Part shown: in pieces, positions 1-10,231 of the stretch
How the letters are laid out: the number at the start of each line of letters is the position of its first letter
How positions within the stretch are numbered: the stretch's first letter is position 1
Assembly (NCBI GenBank): GCA_003184365.1
Contig: NKYR01000034.1
Location: 1-58,288 of the forward strand
Direction: 5' to 3'
From: Evernia prunastri
Lineage: Eukaryota > Ascomycota > Lecanoromycetes > Lecanorales > Parmeliaceae
Length of the DNA stretch: 58,288 nt
Notes under the pieces: model-generated
What the model was told of the DNA's origin: nothing
What the model saw: the letters and a program-made list of their open reading frames with translations, nothing else
The model's database searches: none
Position numbers and translations under genes: made by a program

Positions 1-1204
1 CAGGTCCAGCAGTTCCGATCAGGGTTTGGCTGGAGAGGGGTTCGAACAGGGATAGCTACCGCACGAGAGGTTGCTGGGACTAGCGCCGTTGATGCTGCAG
101 TGCTCCGTCGAGGGGAAGAGGCTGTTGCTCGGGGAGTCTCTTTCTCTTTTGATTTGACTTTGAGTTTCCAGTCCGCTCGCTGATTGTCGTCTAGGCGAAA
201 GAGATAGTCTCGATATTCTTTCATAGTCGGGAAAGACTTGTCCATCAAATGATCTCTAAGACGGGAGGGGAGCTTTCTCTTCATTGATGAGATGATGTGA
301 CGATCATCAGGATTGTAGTGCAGGACTCCAATAATTCGGGAGAACGTATAGATGAAATCTCGGAAGGAGTCACTGCTTGCCATAGTGAGTTCATCAAATT
401 CTCGTTCTGCCGTGACCTCACGGTGCTGATCCTCAAACAATCCAGACAGCTCATCAAGAAGTTCGTCAAGGGTACGATAGGGATCCTCTGCGCCCTTGCG
501 TCGTCGATTGTATGTTATTTCGCCAGCCTTTCCGCCGATACGACTCAGCGTATAGATCAGTTTCTTTGACTCTGAGGATAATGGTCGGCATTGACATCGA
601 GCTTCTCCATTATCTTGATATGCCACTCGTCCCACTTAGGGTCAACGCCGTCAGTAGACATAGGAGGATCAGGGCTCTTAGGTGACAGTCGTTCTTTCGT
701 GACTTCTGGCTGAGACTGAGTTCGCTGTTTCTTCTTTAGATCCTTATTCTCTTGCTTCAATGCAAAGACTTCATCTTGAAGGTCTGTAAAGTCTTCTTCT
801 CGGAGTTGTTGTACCTCTGTTTTCTTCTGTTCTCGTTCAAGCGCTAAGATCTTGGCTTGAATTTCTGTGTTAACCTTCTCATAGTGCCCGATAGCCAGGG
901 CATAGCGATCAAGTTGCTCTGTATTGTGAATGCCAGCATCGCGTTGCTCACGGAGAGTTTGAATCATTTCTAGGACTGAGAGTACGTTGCTCTCTACGGA
1001 CTGAGTTAGGTCCTCAGGGGAGTTGATATTCCATGGATCCAGGGTTGTATCGAAGTTCTCTCCGTCCTTTGGGATCACTGAAAGTCTTCGATCTTTGGTT
1101 TGTTTTAAGAGGCTGCTGGCTCCTTGTTGAATTTCCTTGAGAGACTCTTGCAGTTCTGTCATATCAAGTGGAGTAGCCTCGTTTACCGCGCTCAAATTTG
1201 CCAT
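1..1204 (-). mobile_element. Gypsy-type retroelement gag, frameshifted, runs off the left edge
   Basis: Reading leftwards from an ATG at 1204, a 215-residue open frame runs to 557. It has an N-terminal region followed by a long charged coiled-coil segment (about residues 95-160). A second frame then continues from about 570 to the window edge with the composition of fungal Ty3/gypsy gag: a helical core including LDELLDEL, FIYTFSRI and KLPSRLRDHL, then a Thr/Ala-rich tail that reaches CWT at the edge. The shift between frames lies near 555-570. Programmed frameshifting is unlikely inside gag, so this is decay or a base error. A homologous tail is found on the plus strand at 56815-56997, where it continues into a Cys motif (CWTCGKANC). 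Protease, reverse transcriptase and integrase would lie outside the window. That it is gag is an inference from composition and from the second copy. Confidence 0.7.
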
Positions 1205-2110
1205 GTTGAGAGGAAGTTAGCTCTGAAAGTTTGTTTGTTGGGGGGGATTGGTTTGCACGAATGCTGGGGTGCTTGCACGTATGCAGCGAGACCTCCTCGT
1301 AAGGGGTTTTCCTTGTGGTCAACAAGTCCTAGCCACGAATGGTTCGTTTTGCCTGTAGGTAGGCCACACCCGAGTGTCCAATGATCTGCTATCGAAACAG
1401 CTTCACAACGGTCCCGTTTGACAATTTTATTTTACTGTTCGCTTGCCAGTACGAACGGAAGGGTGGATGATCTAGTTGTAGTGTCAGAACCGTGCCCAGA
1501 GTCAAGTCTAATGGGGGTAAATTGAATAAGACAACTAGATAAGGAGGAAATATGTACAGAAGAAGAGCGCTTAAATACTAGGAAGAATCCCCGCTAGCCT
1601 ATGTGTCAATGGGAATGTGTCAATAACCAATAAACACTCTATGTGCTAGACACATAGCCATAAACACTCCCTATGTGCCTGACACCTAGGGTACGTCCGT
1701 AACAGCGGGGGTGACTTTCCCCTACCTCCGGGCAGGAGGGTGTGGGGGCTACCTTAGGTATCATAGGTGCATGGGTACCTTATCTACCTAAAGTAGGACC
1801 CTAATCGAAAGCTGGTATCGGATCAAGAAAGGCTACTAGTCACTAGCTTCGTAATCTATCTTTAGATAGCTACGGTGTCAGAACGGTTTCTTCTTAGCTA
1901 CGGTATTTCTAGAGATACGTATTAAAATTTAACACCGTTTATTTTCAAAAACGTATTAAAAAAAGGACCGTCTATATACCGTTCCGATACCGTTTTTTGA
2001 ACCTATAAACTTCCGCTAAGGTATATATCTACTACTAGTCATGTGATTTAAGGTTAAGCGAGACACTCGGAATCTTTGTCTACTCTCTTACATCAACGTC
2101 GCAAAGAAAA
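1205..2110. other. Leader/LTR-like DNA upstream of gag, boundaries unresolved
   Basis: No protein gene is visible. The stretch should contain the 5' leader and probably LTR sequence of the minus-strand element. TGTCAGAAC, a plausible LTR terminus, occurs at 1482-1490 and again in the same orientation at 1876-1884, but I found no matching GTTCTGACA partner and no convincing tRNA primer site, so no LTR is delimited. At about 1626-1690 two imperfect copies of a 37-base unit (ATAAACACTC followed by CTATGTGC and GACAC) lie in tandem, and the first contains a 7-bp palindrome (CTATGTG/CACATAG). Confidence 0.4.
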
Positions 2111-2439
2111 AAACTTCAAATTCGATCGATTCAGACGATTTTCTCGCGGGGGCGATGTTCACGGAAGGTCGAGGATGTGATGTGGGGGGGCGGGGGTAGT
2201 AGAGTGGAAGGCTGTGAAGGGCGGAAGGTTCAAGGCTGAACCCTGGAAATTTTGAATACACGCTAAGCTTACCGAAATACACGTTCTCATAGAGTAAATT
2301 GAACAGGTAGAAAACCGAAAACGTTTCGTAATCTAAACCATGTACAAATGGATCCCGTAATTACCACTATTCCAGATTATTAATCATGTGTGAACCATGT
2401 CTAAACCGTTTCTAAGAATCAGGTTTGGCCCATAAGGTA

Positions 2440-2485
2440 AGGTAGGTAGGTAGGTTAACCCTAACCCTGAGGTAGGTTAGGAGAA
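2440..2485. repeat. Short interstitial telomere-like repeat
   Basis: Two CCCTAA units (TTAACCCTAACCCTGAG) lie between short GGTAGGTTAGG-like repeats. TTAGGG is the usual telomere repeat of filamentous ascomycetes. Two units are too few to call a telomere remnant with confidence. Confidence 0.45.
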
Positions 2486-3099
2486 AATTGGCGGTCTCAC
2501 CCTGACTAGAGTATGAATCATTATATTGTACCAGCGCCATTAGGAATCGAACCCAATACAATTCATTACCTCCGACCACACCTCTGGAGGAAACGGTGTT
2601 ATTATGATAGTGTTGGAAATTCAGTGGCTTGGCCATATTAATTATGGAGTAAGGTAATTAGTTCACTTCGGGCGAGAATACCAAAAGATGAGAAAGCATG
2701 CGAGGAGAACGGCCCACTGAGTTGAACCATATTATGTGGAGTTGCAAGAAAAGTCTCTGCGCCTGAGGAGTATATATATGGCATCTTCTCCTACATATGT
2801 TTCTAGTCATGCTCAATAATAGATGTCAATTCTAGCAAAACAAGTCTTCCTGACAAAGTCCTATACGCATTCGCCCGGAGGTTCGCCCTTTCGAACATGT
2901 CTACCTTGTGTCTCCTACCCAATGAGTTACTCCTTCTCATCATTGAAGAGACACGGCCAGAGGGCATGTGGAGCTTCGTAAGGTGCTGCAAGAAGACCTG
3001 GAACCTAGGTACAAGGGCGTTAAAGGAGCATCAACAGGATTTGCAGCGCTATCGGAGGCTGATATTTGAGGCCTCGGACCATGATCCGAGATCTTATCG

Positions 3100-4307
3100 C
3101 GGGATGTCCTGGGGGCGCAAGATAGGGGCGCAACGCAAGATTCGCTTATTTTACCTCCTTACCCAAATAAGTATGGTAACCCCACCAAAATTAGGGTAGC
3201 TGGGTAGGATATCTACAATATGATGTCGCAAACACGTCGCAATCACTCCATAAGGCCTATATGTAAAAATTTCTGGATGTATGACGTAATGAGTAGTTAC
3301 TTCATGCTTATTCCTTGCTCCCAACGAGTTCCCCTAGCAAATAGCCCGCCTCTAGAATACGTCGCTGCTGAGACTCCCTCTCATCGACATCCTCACTGGG
3401 TATCAGATTCGACTTAGACTTCTTCTTATTGGGCTGCATAGCAGGCTGGAGTGTAGCATTCAACGTAGGTCCTCGGGATCTTTTCTGCGAGAGACCTTTC
3501 TCTTGCTCCCACGCATTCTTTTCCTTGATTTGACGGCCTGAACTAGACTTCATAAGTACTGGTGGAGCGGAGGAGGAAGGCGGAGCAGTAGAGAACGTAG
3601 GCACACTGTTCTTGCTCCCTTTGGGCCGACCGCGAGGTTTCTGAGACTGTAGAACTGGCTGGGGAGGCTGTAGGAGTGGCTGAGTAGTTGGAGGAGCTAG
3701 CTGAACAGTAGGAGAGGACGGGGAAGGACGGGGAGGGGGGCGGAAGGCTGGTGGGGGTGGAATTTGATAGATAGGCTTTGATACCTGCTTCTCCTGCTTC
3801 TCTCGCCGTCGGGCCTCCTTTTCAGAGACCTCTGTAGCAAGTAACTTGCGCGCATTAGCCTTATCATGCTTTTTCCTCTCCTGCAGAGCTAACCAAGCTG
3901 CCTGCTTAGTAGGAGGGGGGGCTGGGAGGGGGGGATGCGATCGATTGCACGTTGAAGGATAGGATGGAGGTCTTCTTCAAGGTAGGGATGGGGGACCCAG
4001 GTAGGCGTTGCGGCCGCGCTGGGAGGGCCGTTGACGGCGACGGTGAGGTCTGTAAGAAGGGAGGGAGGTGCGTCTATGGTGGGATCTATGGTGGGATCCA
4101 TGGTTGCGATTGTTGTGGGGGGGTTGTGGATATTTGGTTGACTTGGTGTGGGATTGATTAGACTATTTGAATGATGCAATTGGGACTATCGGTGTGTGTT
4201 ACCAAGGTACTTAAATTTTGGTGGGGCTACCATACTAATTTAAGTTAGTGGATAAAATTAAGCGAATCTTGCGTTGCGCCCCTATCTTGCGCCCCCAGGA
4301 CATCCCG
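3100..4307. mobile_element. Non-autonomous Mutator-like (MULE-type) DNA transposon
   Basis: The element is 1208 bp long. Its ends are inverted repeats that match perfectly for about 49 bp (CGGGATGTCC at the left, GGACATCCCG at the right) and imperfectly to about 100 bp (roughly 3100-3200 and 4205-4307). It is flanked by a 9-bp duplication, ATCTTATCG, at 3091-3099 and 4308-4316. If the outermost C/G pair is assigned to the host instead, the duplication reads as 11 bp. A 9-bp duplication with long inverted repeats is typical of Mutator-like elements such as fungal Hop. No transposase is visible, so it would have to be mobilised in trans. It carries one minus-strand AT-hook ORF. The near-perfect repeats and clean host junction suggest a recent insertion. 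Confidence 0.88.
3308..4101 (-). pseudogene. AT-hook protein ORF carried by the Mutator-like element
   Basis: From an ATG at 4101 (MDPTIDPTID) the frame runs to a C-rich run near 3910-3925, where one base shift is needed. It then continues without a stop to 3308, giving roughly 264 residues. The middle is a Lys/Arg-rich helix (LALQERKKHDKANARKLLA), then a Pro-rich stretch, then an AT-hook core (PRGRPKGSKN, near 3615-3640) that would bind the minor groove of AT-rich DNA, and a basic tail (NKKKSKS). I recognise no transposase catalytic core. It may be a remnant of a transposon protein or a captured host gene. Whether the shift is real or a homopolymer error cannot be told here. Confidence 0.6.
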
Positions 4308-5422
4308 ATCTTATCGCAACTCGTATGCATACCTTTCCGCATTCATGCTCAAACCTCGCCGTGCTCTTTACGCCACACGCTTCAGTGTCAACAGGTCCAT
4401 TCATGATACGTTAGGATTTCACAAGAAAGATTTGGTCCCGATCGATGGCATGTGCGATCTTTTCTACAAAAGCATTGGATTGCTATATATTCAGAGCGAT
4501 GAAGCTGGAACATGGGTAGAAAAAATTCGCCGTGGCGGCATGAACGCGGTCGTCTGTCTATTTTTGACTCTTCTACCGAACGTGGAGGAGCTTTCTCTTG
4601 ACCACTCCAGTACCAAGGTATATGCGGATCTTATCTACGAAATCTCGAAAGCGAACCGGTCACCTTGTCGTACGACCCCTGCCTCGGCCTCTGAACAAGC
4701 TCGCTTGTGTCAGCATCAGCGGTCACCACGGCGAGGAGGAGAAAATCGGCGTATTTGAGGCATGCATGACACTACCTTCGCTGCGCAAGCTACAGGGCAG
4801 GGGGTTTAGAGGTCGATTCGACAAATGGCCATCAGAAGAAGACTTCCCACTCGAATCGAACGTAACCGAAGTCATCTTTTATGGAAGCATCATCACGGCT
4901 GAGAGTTTCACCAGACTTTTTACGAAGATCAAAAGCCTCCAGCGTTTTATGTACAACTTGCAGCACCTGGTCCCACCAAGCCGGACGGTAGGCGATTATA
5001 CTCTTACGGGTCTCATAGAGGCTCTTGAGCAACACGCAGCGCATACGCTCACGCACCTTGACCTCTCTTTGGAAAAAGACTGCGCGACCGCCGTGGAACA
5101 TTTCATTGGCTCCCTGCGGCACTTCCAGACGCTCAAACACGTGCGAGTACAGAGTGACTTGCTCATGGATTATGACAACTACTCCAGCCATCGCTGGAAT
5201 CCGCATGTTGACCTCCTTCCATTGCTTCCGGCTTCCATCGAGACGCTCCACCTCTACCATCCGGTAGACCGAAACGTGAGGTATACTATGGGTGAATTGG
5301 GGAAAAAGAAGAAAGACTGCCTTCCGAACCTGACGAAGATCACTTGTGGGAGAGAGTTTCCAATGACGGAGGAGCTGGAGGATTCGATCGTCAACGCTGG
5401 AATAGATTTGGTATTTCTCTAG

Positions 5423-7005
5423 ACTTGACAGAGAGTAGCTGAGATCTCGCCCATTATACCTAGGGTATATTTGGGGGAATGCAGGTCCTATCTGTCCGAT
5501 CAGAGGTCAAATCTTCACGGATGACTTCTCGGTTGTACACGATGGATGTCGCTCTTGGTGCTAGGAACCCTAGCATCGCATCGATTCTATTAATTCGGAC
5601 TCTTCATATGTAATTAGAAAACCAAGGCCGCCGAACCACTTCCCCCGTTCAAAATCTTCCTGCGTAGATGTAGTAGATGAAGGCGGGGAACCAAAGACAA
5701 AGAAAATTGTCATACTAAATCAGTGACTGCAACGCCGCCGCCCCCGCCAACAGTCCCAATACAGTGGGCGCTTCTTCGTTCCCAGCACCCCTTACCGCTT
5801 TGCAATGACTGGCACATGCAGAAGTGGAGTATGCTCAGTGTGTCTGCGTTTGGCATCCACTAAGTGGTTAGTGCGCAAATCTGAGTTCCGGGAAGCCTTC
5901 AAGAGCCAAGGCTTAAGCGTTGTTCACGGAGTCTTTAGCTGCACTTTTGGGCCGATTACTCCTTTTTGCAGAACCTTTGGCGGGTGCTCCGAGCAGGAAC
6001 GTCAGGGAAATCAAAAATTTGGCGAGAGAGTAGGGCAGAGGCAAAATGTCGCAAAAATCGTAGATTTCAGACCCATATACAATAACATCCACATCTGTTT
6101 ATAGTCTACAATTAGATGCGTTGAAATCTCCGTACTTGATTCTATATTTTGTATAATTTGTATATAAAGTACAATATTAATACACGTTGTGTAAGATGTT
6201 CAAATTTGAGATATTTTGTTTACTTTTTTGATTTTCGCGCGAAAACTCCATGAAAATATGAATTCTCTCTTCTACAACGTGTAATAAAGCTATACTTTGT
6301 ATACAATTAATATAGAATAGATAATCAAATACGAATATTTCAACGCATCTAATTGTAGACTATAAACAGATATAATTGTTATTGTATACGTACTTCAAGT
6401 TCAAATTTATCAAATTCTTGTTTACTTTCTTCAGCCCTATTTCGGAGATTTTGAAAATTTCTCAAATTTCAGCTTTGTTATGTACAATCAATAATAACGC
6501 TATGTGATATATATCAAGCTGTTATCTAAGAGTATCAAATATGCTCTTTCACTTGCAGCTTAATAGAAATTTAGAATCGTTGTGGTTGTCTTTGTATAAG
6601 AGGATCTTTGATATTTCGCGACTTTTTCCACTCCGGCCAAAAAAAAACGATGGGGCCTGTCAACTTGGAGCACCCGCCAAGGGTTCTGCAAAAAGGAGTA
6701 TCGCAACCAACATTTTTTGATGCAGCAGTGAGTCATCGCAGCATTTTCATCTAAAGGTAAGGTAGGAAGGATTTGCAGCAGGTCGCTCTGCGTTCTCAAC
6801 GGCGTTGATCGAATGATTCATGTAATTGTTAATTGCTTTATAACCAATGAATGTCCAGCCTACTGAGAACGACGTCTGGTTGACTAATTAACTAGAGCAC
6901 CTGCTCGAGGTATTGTTTCAATTTAACGCGCTCTTCCTATATACGCATATATATACATATACATACAAATACCGCCCATTGACCCACCACCCCACCAAAC
7001 AAACA
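5423..7005. other. AT-rich intergenic DNA with nested inverted repeats
   Basis: There is no credible protein gene in this 1.6 kb. An outer inverted repeat pairs 5957-5990 with 6667-6700 (ACTCCTTTTTGCAGAACC and its complement, with only a few mismatches). The foldback element at 6078-6386 lies inside it. Both outer arms could encode the same short peptide, YSFLQN followed by WRVL, so the arms may be inverted copies of a decayed coding sequence. The final 100 bp before 7006 hold the aminotransferase promoter, including a TATA-like run (TATATATACATATACATAC) near 6947-6966. Confidence 0.6.
6078..6386. mobile_element. Foldback MITE with TA target duplication
   Basis: This 309-bp AT-rich segment has ends TACAATAACA and TGTTATTGTA, each flanked by TA (6076-6077 and 6387-6388). 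The inverted repeats extend inward through ATCTGTTTATAGTC, AATTAGATGCGTTG and ACACGTTGT with small indels, so nearly the whole element folds into a hairpin with arms of about 120 bp. Length, AT content and TA flanks fit Tc1/mariner-derived MITEs. It encodes nothing. Confidence 0.72.
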
Positions 7006-8454
7006 ATGGCACCCCACTCCACCTCCGACCCAACCCTCGACCCGCACGCCCCCATCCCCAGCTACGGCTTCCAACCCTCCGCCACCCAAACCCACTCCCC
7101 CCAGAAATCCACCCCCGCCCTCCTCCACCGCTCCCTCGCCCACCACCCCGCGACCGTAACGCACGCCTCGGGTATCCACCTCACCCTCTCGACCGGCCGC
7201 ACCGTCCTCGACGCCTGCGGCGGCGCCGCCGTCGCCTGCATTGGCCACAACGACCCGGACGTCCTCGCCGCGGCGCTGCGGCAGATGCGCACCGTGAGCT
7301 ACGTGCACACGGGCGCGTACACGACGGCCGCGGCCGAGGAGCTCGCCGCCGCGATTTTGGACGGGAATCCCTACGGGCTCGAGAAGGCGTTTTTCGTCAG
7401 CAGCGGTAGCGAGGCGATGGATGCGGCGATGAAGCTCGCAAGGCAGTTCTTCTACGAGAGGGGTTGTGTGGGGCGGAGGAATTTCGTGGCGAGGAGGCAG
7501 AGCTATCACGGCGCGACGGTGGGCGCGATGTCTCTGTCGAGTAATCTACCCCGGAAGGTACCGTATGAGCCGCTCCTGTTGAAGAATGTCAGCCACGTCA
7601 GCCCCGCGTATGCGTACCGGTATCAGCTCGCGGACGACTCGGAGGCGCAGTACGTTGCGCGCCTCGGCCGGGAACTCGACGACGAATTCCAGCGTCTGGG
7701 GCCCGAGACCGTCGTCGCGTTCGTCGCCGAACCGATCGTCGGCGCTACGTCCGGGTGCGTACCGGCTCCCCCGGGCTATTTCCGCTCCGTGAGGGAGGTT
7801 TGCGATCGATATGGCATTCTGCTGATCCTGGATGAGGTGATGTGCGGCATGGGACGCTCGGGGGCTTACTTCGCCTTCGAGCACGAGGGCGTCGTGCCTG
7901 ATATCATGACGATAGGCAAAGGATTGGGGGGCGGGTACGCGCCCATTGCGGGTGTGCTGGTGAGTGAGAAGGTCGTCGACGGACTGAGGGATGGGACCGG
8001 CATGTTCAATCACGGGCACACGTATCAAGCTCACCCGCTGAGTTGCGCGAGTGCGCTGGCTGTGCAGCAGATCATCAAGAGGGATGATCTGGTCGAGCGG
8101 TGCGCAAGCATGGGCCGTCTCCTCGAGCGGGAGCTACGTATCGCTCTGGAGAGCAAGAAGTACGTAGGCAATATCAGGGGCCGGGGCCTCTTCTGGGGCA
8201 TCGAGTTCGTGCAGGATAAGGACTGGAAGCGGAGCTTTGAGCCCAAGGTTGAGTTCGGGTATAGGGTGCAGCGGAAGGCTTTTGATCTGGGAGTGGCTAT
8301 CTATCCTGGGGCAGCGACTGTAGACGGAGTGAATGGTGATCATGTATTGATTGCTCCGCCGTACACGGTTACAGAAATGGATGTGAGGTATATTGTGCGG
8401 ATTGTCAAGGAGGCTTATGAGGCTGTAGAACGGGAGATTTCTGTAGAACATTGA
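7006..8454 (+). CDS. Class III PLP-dependent aminotransferase
   Basis: This intronless 482-residue protein starts at the ATG at 7006, which has a good context (AAACAATGGC); the open frame extends further upstream without an ATG. It is a fold-type I class III aminotransferase (omega-amino acid/ornithine transaminase superfamily). Visible marks are SSGSEAMDAAMKLAR near residue 130 (PLP-phosphate site), the SYHGATVGAMSLS segment, the LILDEVMCGMGRSG block with the PLP-contacting Asp, and the Schiff-base Lys in TIGKGLGGGYAP (residue 305). The length is normal for the family. No mitochondrial presequence is obvious. The substrate cannot be deduced. The gene is GC-rich with long open frames on the opposite strand, which I regard as shadows. 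It converges on the aldo/keto reductase gene about 300 bp away; there is no clear evidence of a metabolite cluster. Confidence 0.93.
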   Translation: MAPHSTSDPTLDPHAPIPSYGFQPSATQTHSPQKSTPALLHRSLAHHPATVTHASGIHLTLSTGRTVLDACGGAAVACIGHNDPDVLAAALRQMRTVSYVHTGAYTTAAAEELAAAILDGNPYGLEKAFFVSSGSEAMDAAMKLARQFFYERGCVGRRNFVARRQSYHGATVGAMSLSSNLPRKVPYEPLLLKNVSHVSPAYAYRYQLADDSEAQYVARLGRELDDEFQRLGPETVVAFVAEPIVGATSGCVPAPPGYFRSVREVCDRYGILLILDEVMCGMGRSGAYFAFEHEGVVPDIMTIGKGLGGGYAPIAGVLVSEKVVDGLRDGTGMFNHGHTYQAHPLSCASALAVQQIIKRDDLVERCASMGRLLERELRIALESKKYVGNIRGRGLFWGIEFVQDKDWKRSFEPKVEFGYRVQRKAFDLGVAIYPGAATVDGVNGDHVLIAPPYTVTEMDVRYIVRIVKEAYEAVEREISVEH

Positions 8455-8755
8455 GATAAGTATCGAGACAAATAGTTGAGATTGTTGAAATAGAGGACAC
8501 GGCGATTATAGGTTCGAGCGGACCGCTGCCCCCTCCTTTCTGGGGAAGAAATGGTCAAGCAGTCTTGAAGGCTGTCGGTCACAATGAAACCCCATGAGAG
8601 CGCATGCAGATTCGATGCAAGGTCTAATTACATTCGAGTCGAATCGCCTACTTCTCGGGACGATGATCGCATGGAGTTATTCCCTCAGACCCTGTACCCT
8701 TTGAACTGATGCGTTGATTTCCATCGATTTGAACCACGGGAAGCACGGAGAGATA

Positions 8756-9901
8756 TCAATCCTTGTGAGGTCTAGGAGCTCTACTCTTTGCCACTGTATC
8801 CAGAGCACCCGCTGCCTTCGTAAAGAAGATATCACCAGGGCCCATCCTCGTGTTGTACTTCGGGCCACCTCCGTACTCGAAGATGAAATTCATCGGGAAC
8901 CCATGATCGAAAGGCGCAGCACCCTCGATCTCATCCACCTCGTCATCGCTGAGTTCAATGCCCAGAGCCTCGATGTTGCTTTTCAAGTGCTCTATCTTGC
9001 GTCCACCGACTATTGGGAAGACATAGGGTGACTTGTGCCTCACATAAGCCAATGCAATGCTGGTGATCAAGGTTTCCTTTTCCTTCGCAAGCTTGTCCAG
9101 AACCGCGGAGACTTTCTTCGCATTCTCGGACTGCCCGCCTATCTTGCGACCATCCTCTTTCTTCTCGTACTCTTCGGGGCTCATGAAAGCACCGCGGCCG
9201 AGGGCGCCCCACGGAGCCAAAGCCATCCCTTCGGACTCGCACATGGGAATGATGTCACGCTCAAAGTCACGGACCGCAGCGCTCCAGTGGCCTTGGTAGA
9301 CAGCGAATTGAGTGAGGCCTTGTTGGCGAGCGTACTCGTTTGCCTTGCTGACGATCCAGGCAGGCGTGTCGCTGATGCCTAGATAGAGCACTTTGCCGGA
9401 AGCGACAACGTGATGCAGGGAATTCATGACTTCGGGGATCGAAGTGGTGAAGTCCCACCAATGGATGTAAAGCAAATCGATATAGCTGGTCTGGAGTTTC
9501 TTCAGACTAGCCTCCAGCGAGACCCGCAAGCTCTTTGAGTGGTTACCCGTGTAGTTAGACTTGATAGTCACCTGGCCAGATGGATAAACTGACGTGAACT
9601 TGGTAGCGAGGACGATTTGGTCCCGATTCTGACGTGACTCCATCCACTCGCCAAGCCATTTTTCCGTCTCTTCGGCTTGGTAGTTGTTCGATGTGTCGAT
9701 AAAGTTGCCCCCATTCTCGAAGAAGTAGTCAAGCATCTCAAATGAGGTCTCCTTACTGCATTCCCCCAACATTCCAGACCATGCGTCGCCGAAGTTCATC
9801 GCACCGAGACATAGTGGGCTTACTCGCACACCTGCTGTGGGAGCAAGGACTCGTTGATAGCCGAGAAGACTCTTGGGCTTCGTAGCAGGCTGGAAAGCCA
9901 T
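8756..9901 (-). CDS. Aldo/keto reductase, aryl-alcohol dehydrogenase/NorB-like
   Basis: This intronless 381-residue protein starts at the ATG at 9901. It is an NADPH-dependent (alpha/beta)8-barrel oxidoreductase. The catalytic tetrad is visible: Asp and Tyr in DTSNNYQ (near residues 69-75), Lys in LATKF, and His in LLYIHWWD. The coenzyme site is suggested by the C-terminal PIVGGRKIEHLKSNIEAL block. The overall layout, including the long C-terminal extension after the barrel, matches fungal aryl-alcohol dehydrogenases and norsolorinic-acid reductase-type enzymes rather than xylose reductases. A role in aldehyde detoxification or secondary metabolism is possible, but the substrate is unknown. 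It lies tail-to-tail with the aminotransferase, so the pair are not co-transcribed. Confidence 0.92.
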   Translation of the reverse strand: MAFQPATKPKSLLGYQRVLAPTAGVRVSPLCLGAMNFGDAWSGMLGECSKETSFEMLDYFFENGGNFIDTSNNYQAEETEKWLGEWMESRQNRDQIVLATKFTSVYPSGQVTIKSNYTGNHSKSLRVSLEASLKKLQTSYIDLLYIHWWDFTTSIPEVMNSLHHVVASGKVLYLGISDTPAWIVSKANEYARQQGLTQFAVYQGHWSAAVRDFERDIIPMCESEGMALAPWGALGRGAFMSPEEYEKKEDGRKIGGQSENAKKVSAVLDKLAKEKETLITSIALAYVRHKSPYVFPIVGGRKIEHLKSNIEALGIELSDDEVDEIEGAAPFDHGFPMNFIFEYGGGPKYNTRMGPGDIFFTKAAGALDTVAKSRAPRPHKD

Positions 9902-10231
9902 CGCGATTCAATCCCTGCGATGATTCTTCTATGTCGAACTACTAAAGAGATGAAGGCAGGTGGACATGCTTTTATAAGTACTTCGTCGACCACAAGTCTT
10001 GGCTTTAGTATCTCCGATATGTCCTATTTCCGAGCCCGGAGTATGGGAATAGAGATCATCATGACATTGCACAATGTTATTTCAGTGATTGATAAGCAGG
10101 TCGGCAACCATACGAGCGTTTAGTATAAAGTATATAAATCCAGCATATGGTGATCACACCGCAACCAGCAGCAAAATTTGATTATCATCCCGGTCAACAG
10201 CCACCCAAATCCGGAATCATAACTCAAGTAT

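Larger units (their letters stand above)
2897..5422 (+). pseudogene. F-box protein gene split by a Mutator-like element
   Basis: The ATG at 2897 opens an F-box (LPNELLLLIIEE, near residue 7). The frame is broken after codon 68 (base 3100) by the element at 3100-4307. Beyond the element, coding resumes exactly in frame at 4318 (AAC) with no stop before the internal Met at 4345, so the gene was intact before insertion. A second defect follows: the frame changes at about 4676-4679, a CCCC run, and one C fewer would keep it open. The remainder, to the stop at 5422, is Leu-rich and resembles the variable C-terminal half of fungal F-box proteins. The ancestral product would be about 435 residues. 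F-box proteins are substrate adaptors of SCF ubiquitin ligases, but the substrate cannot be inferred. The allele is almost certainly non-functional because of the insertion, whatever the status of the CCCC run. Confidence 0.8.

Noticed and set aside
2545..2575. tRNA-like T-arm on the minus strand (GGGTTCGATTCC)
   Set aside because: No matching acceptor strand, anticodon arm or A box is present upstream at tRNA distance.
6937..8034. Long minus-strand frames opposite the aminotransferase
   Set aside because: They mirror a GC-rich, strongly codon-biased gene and show no domain of their own.
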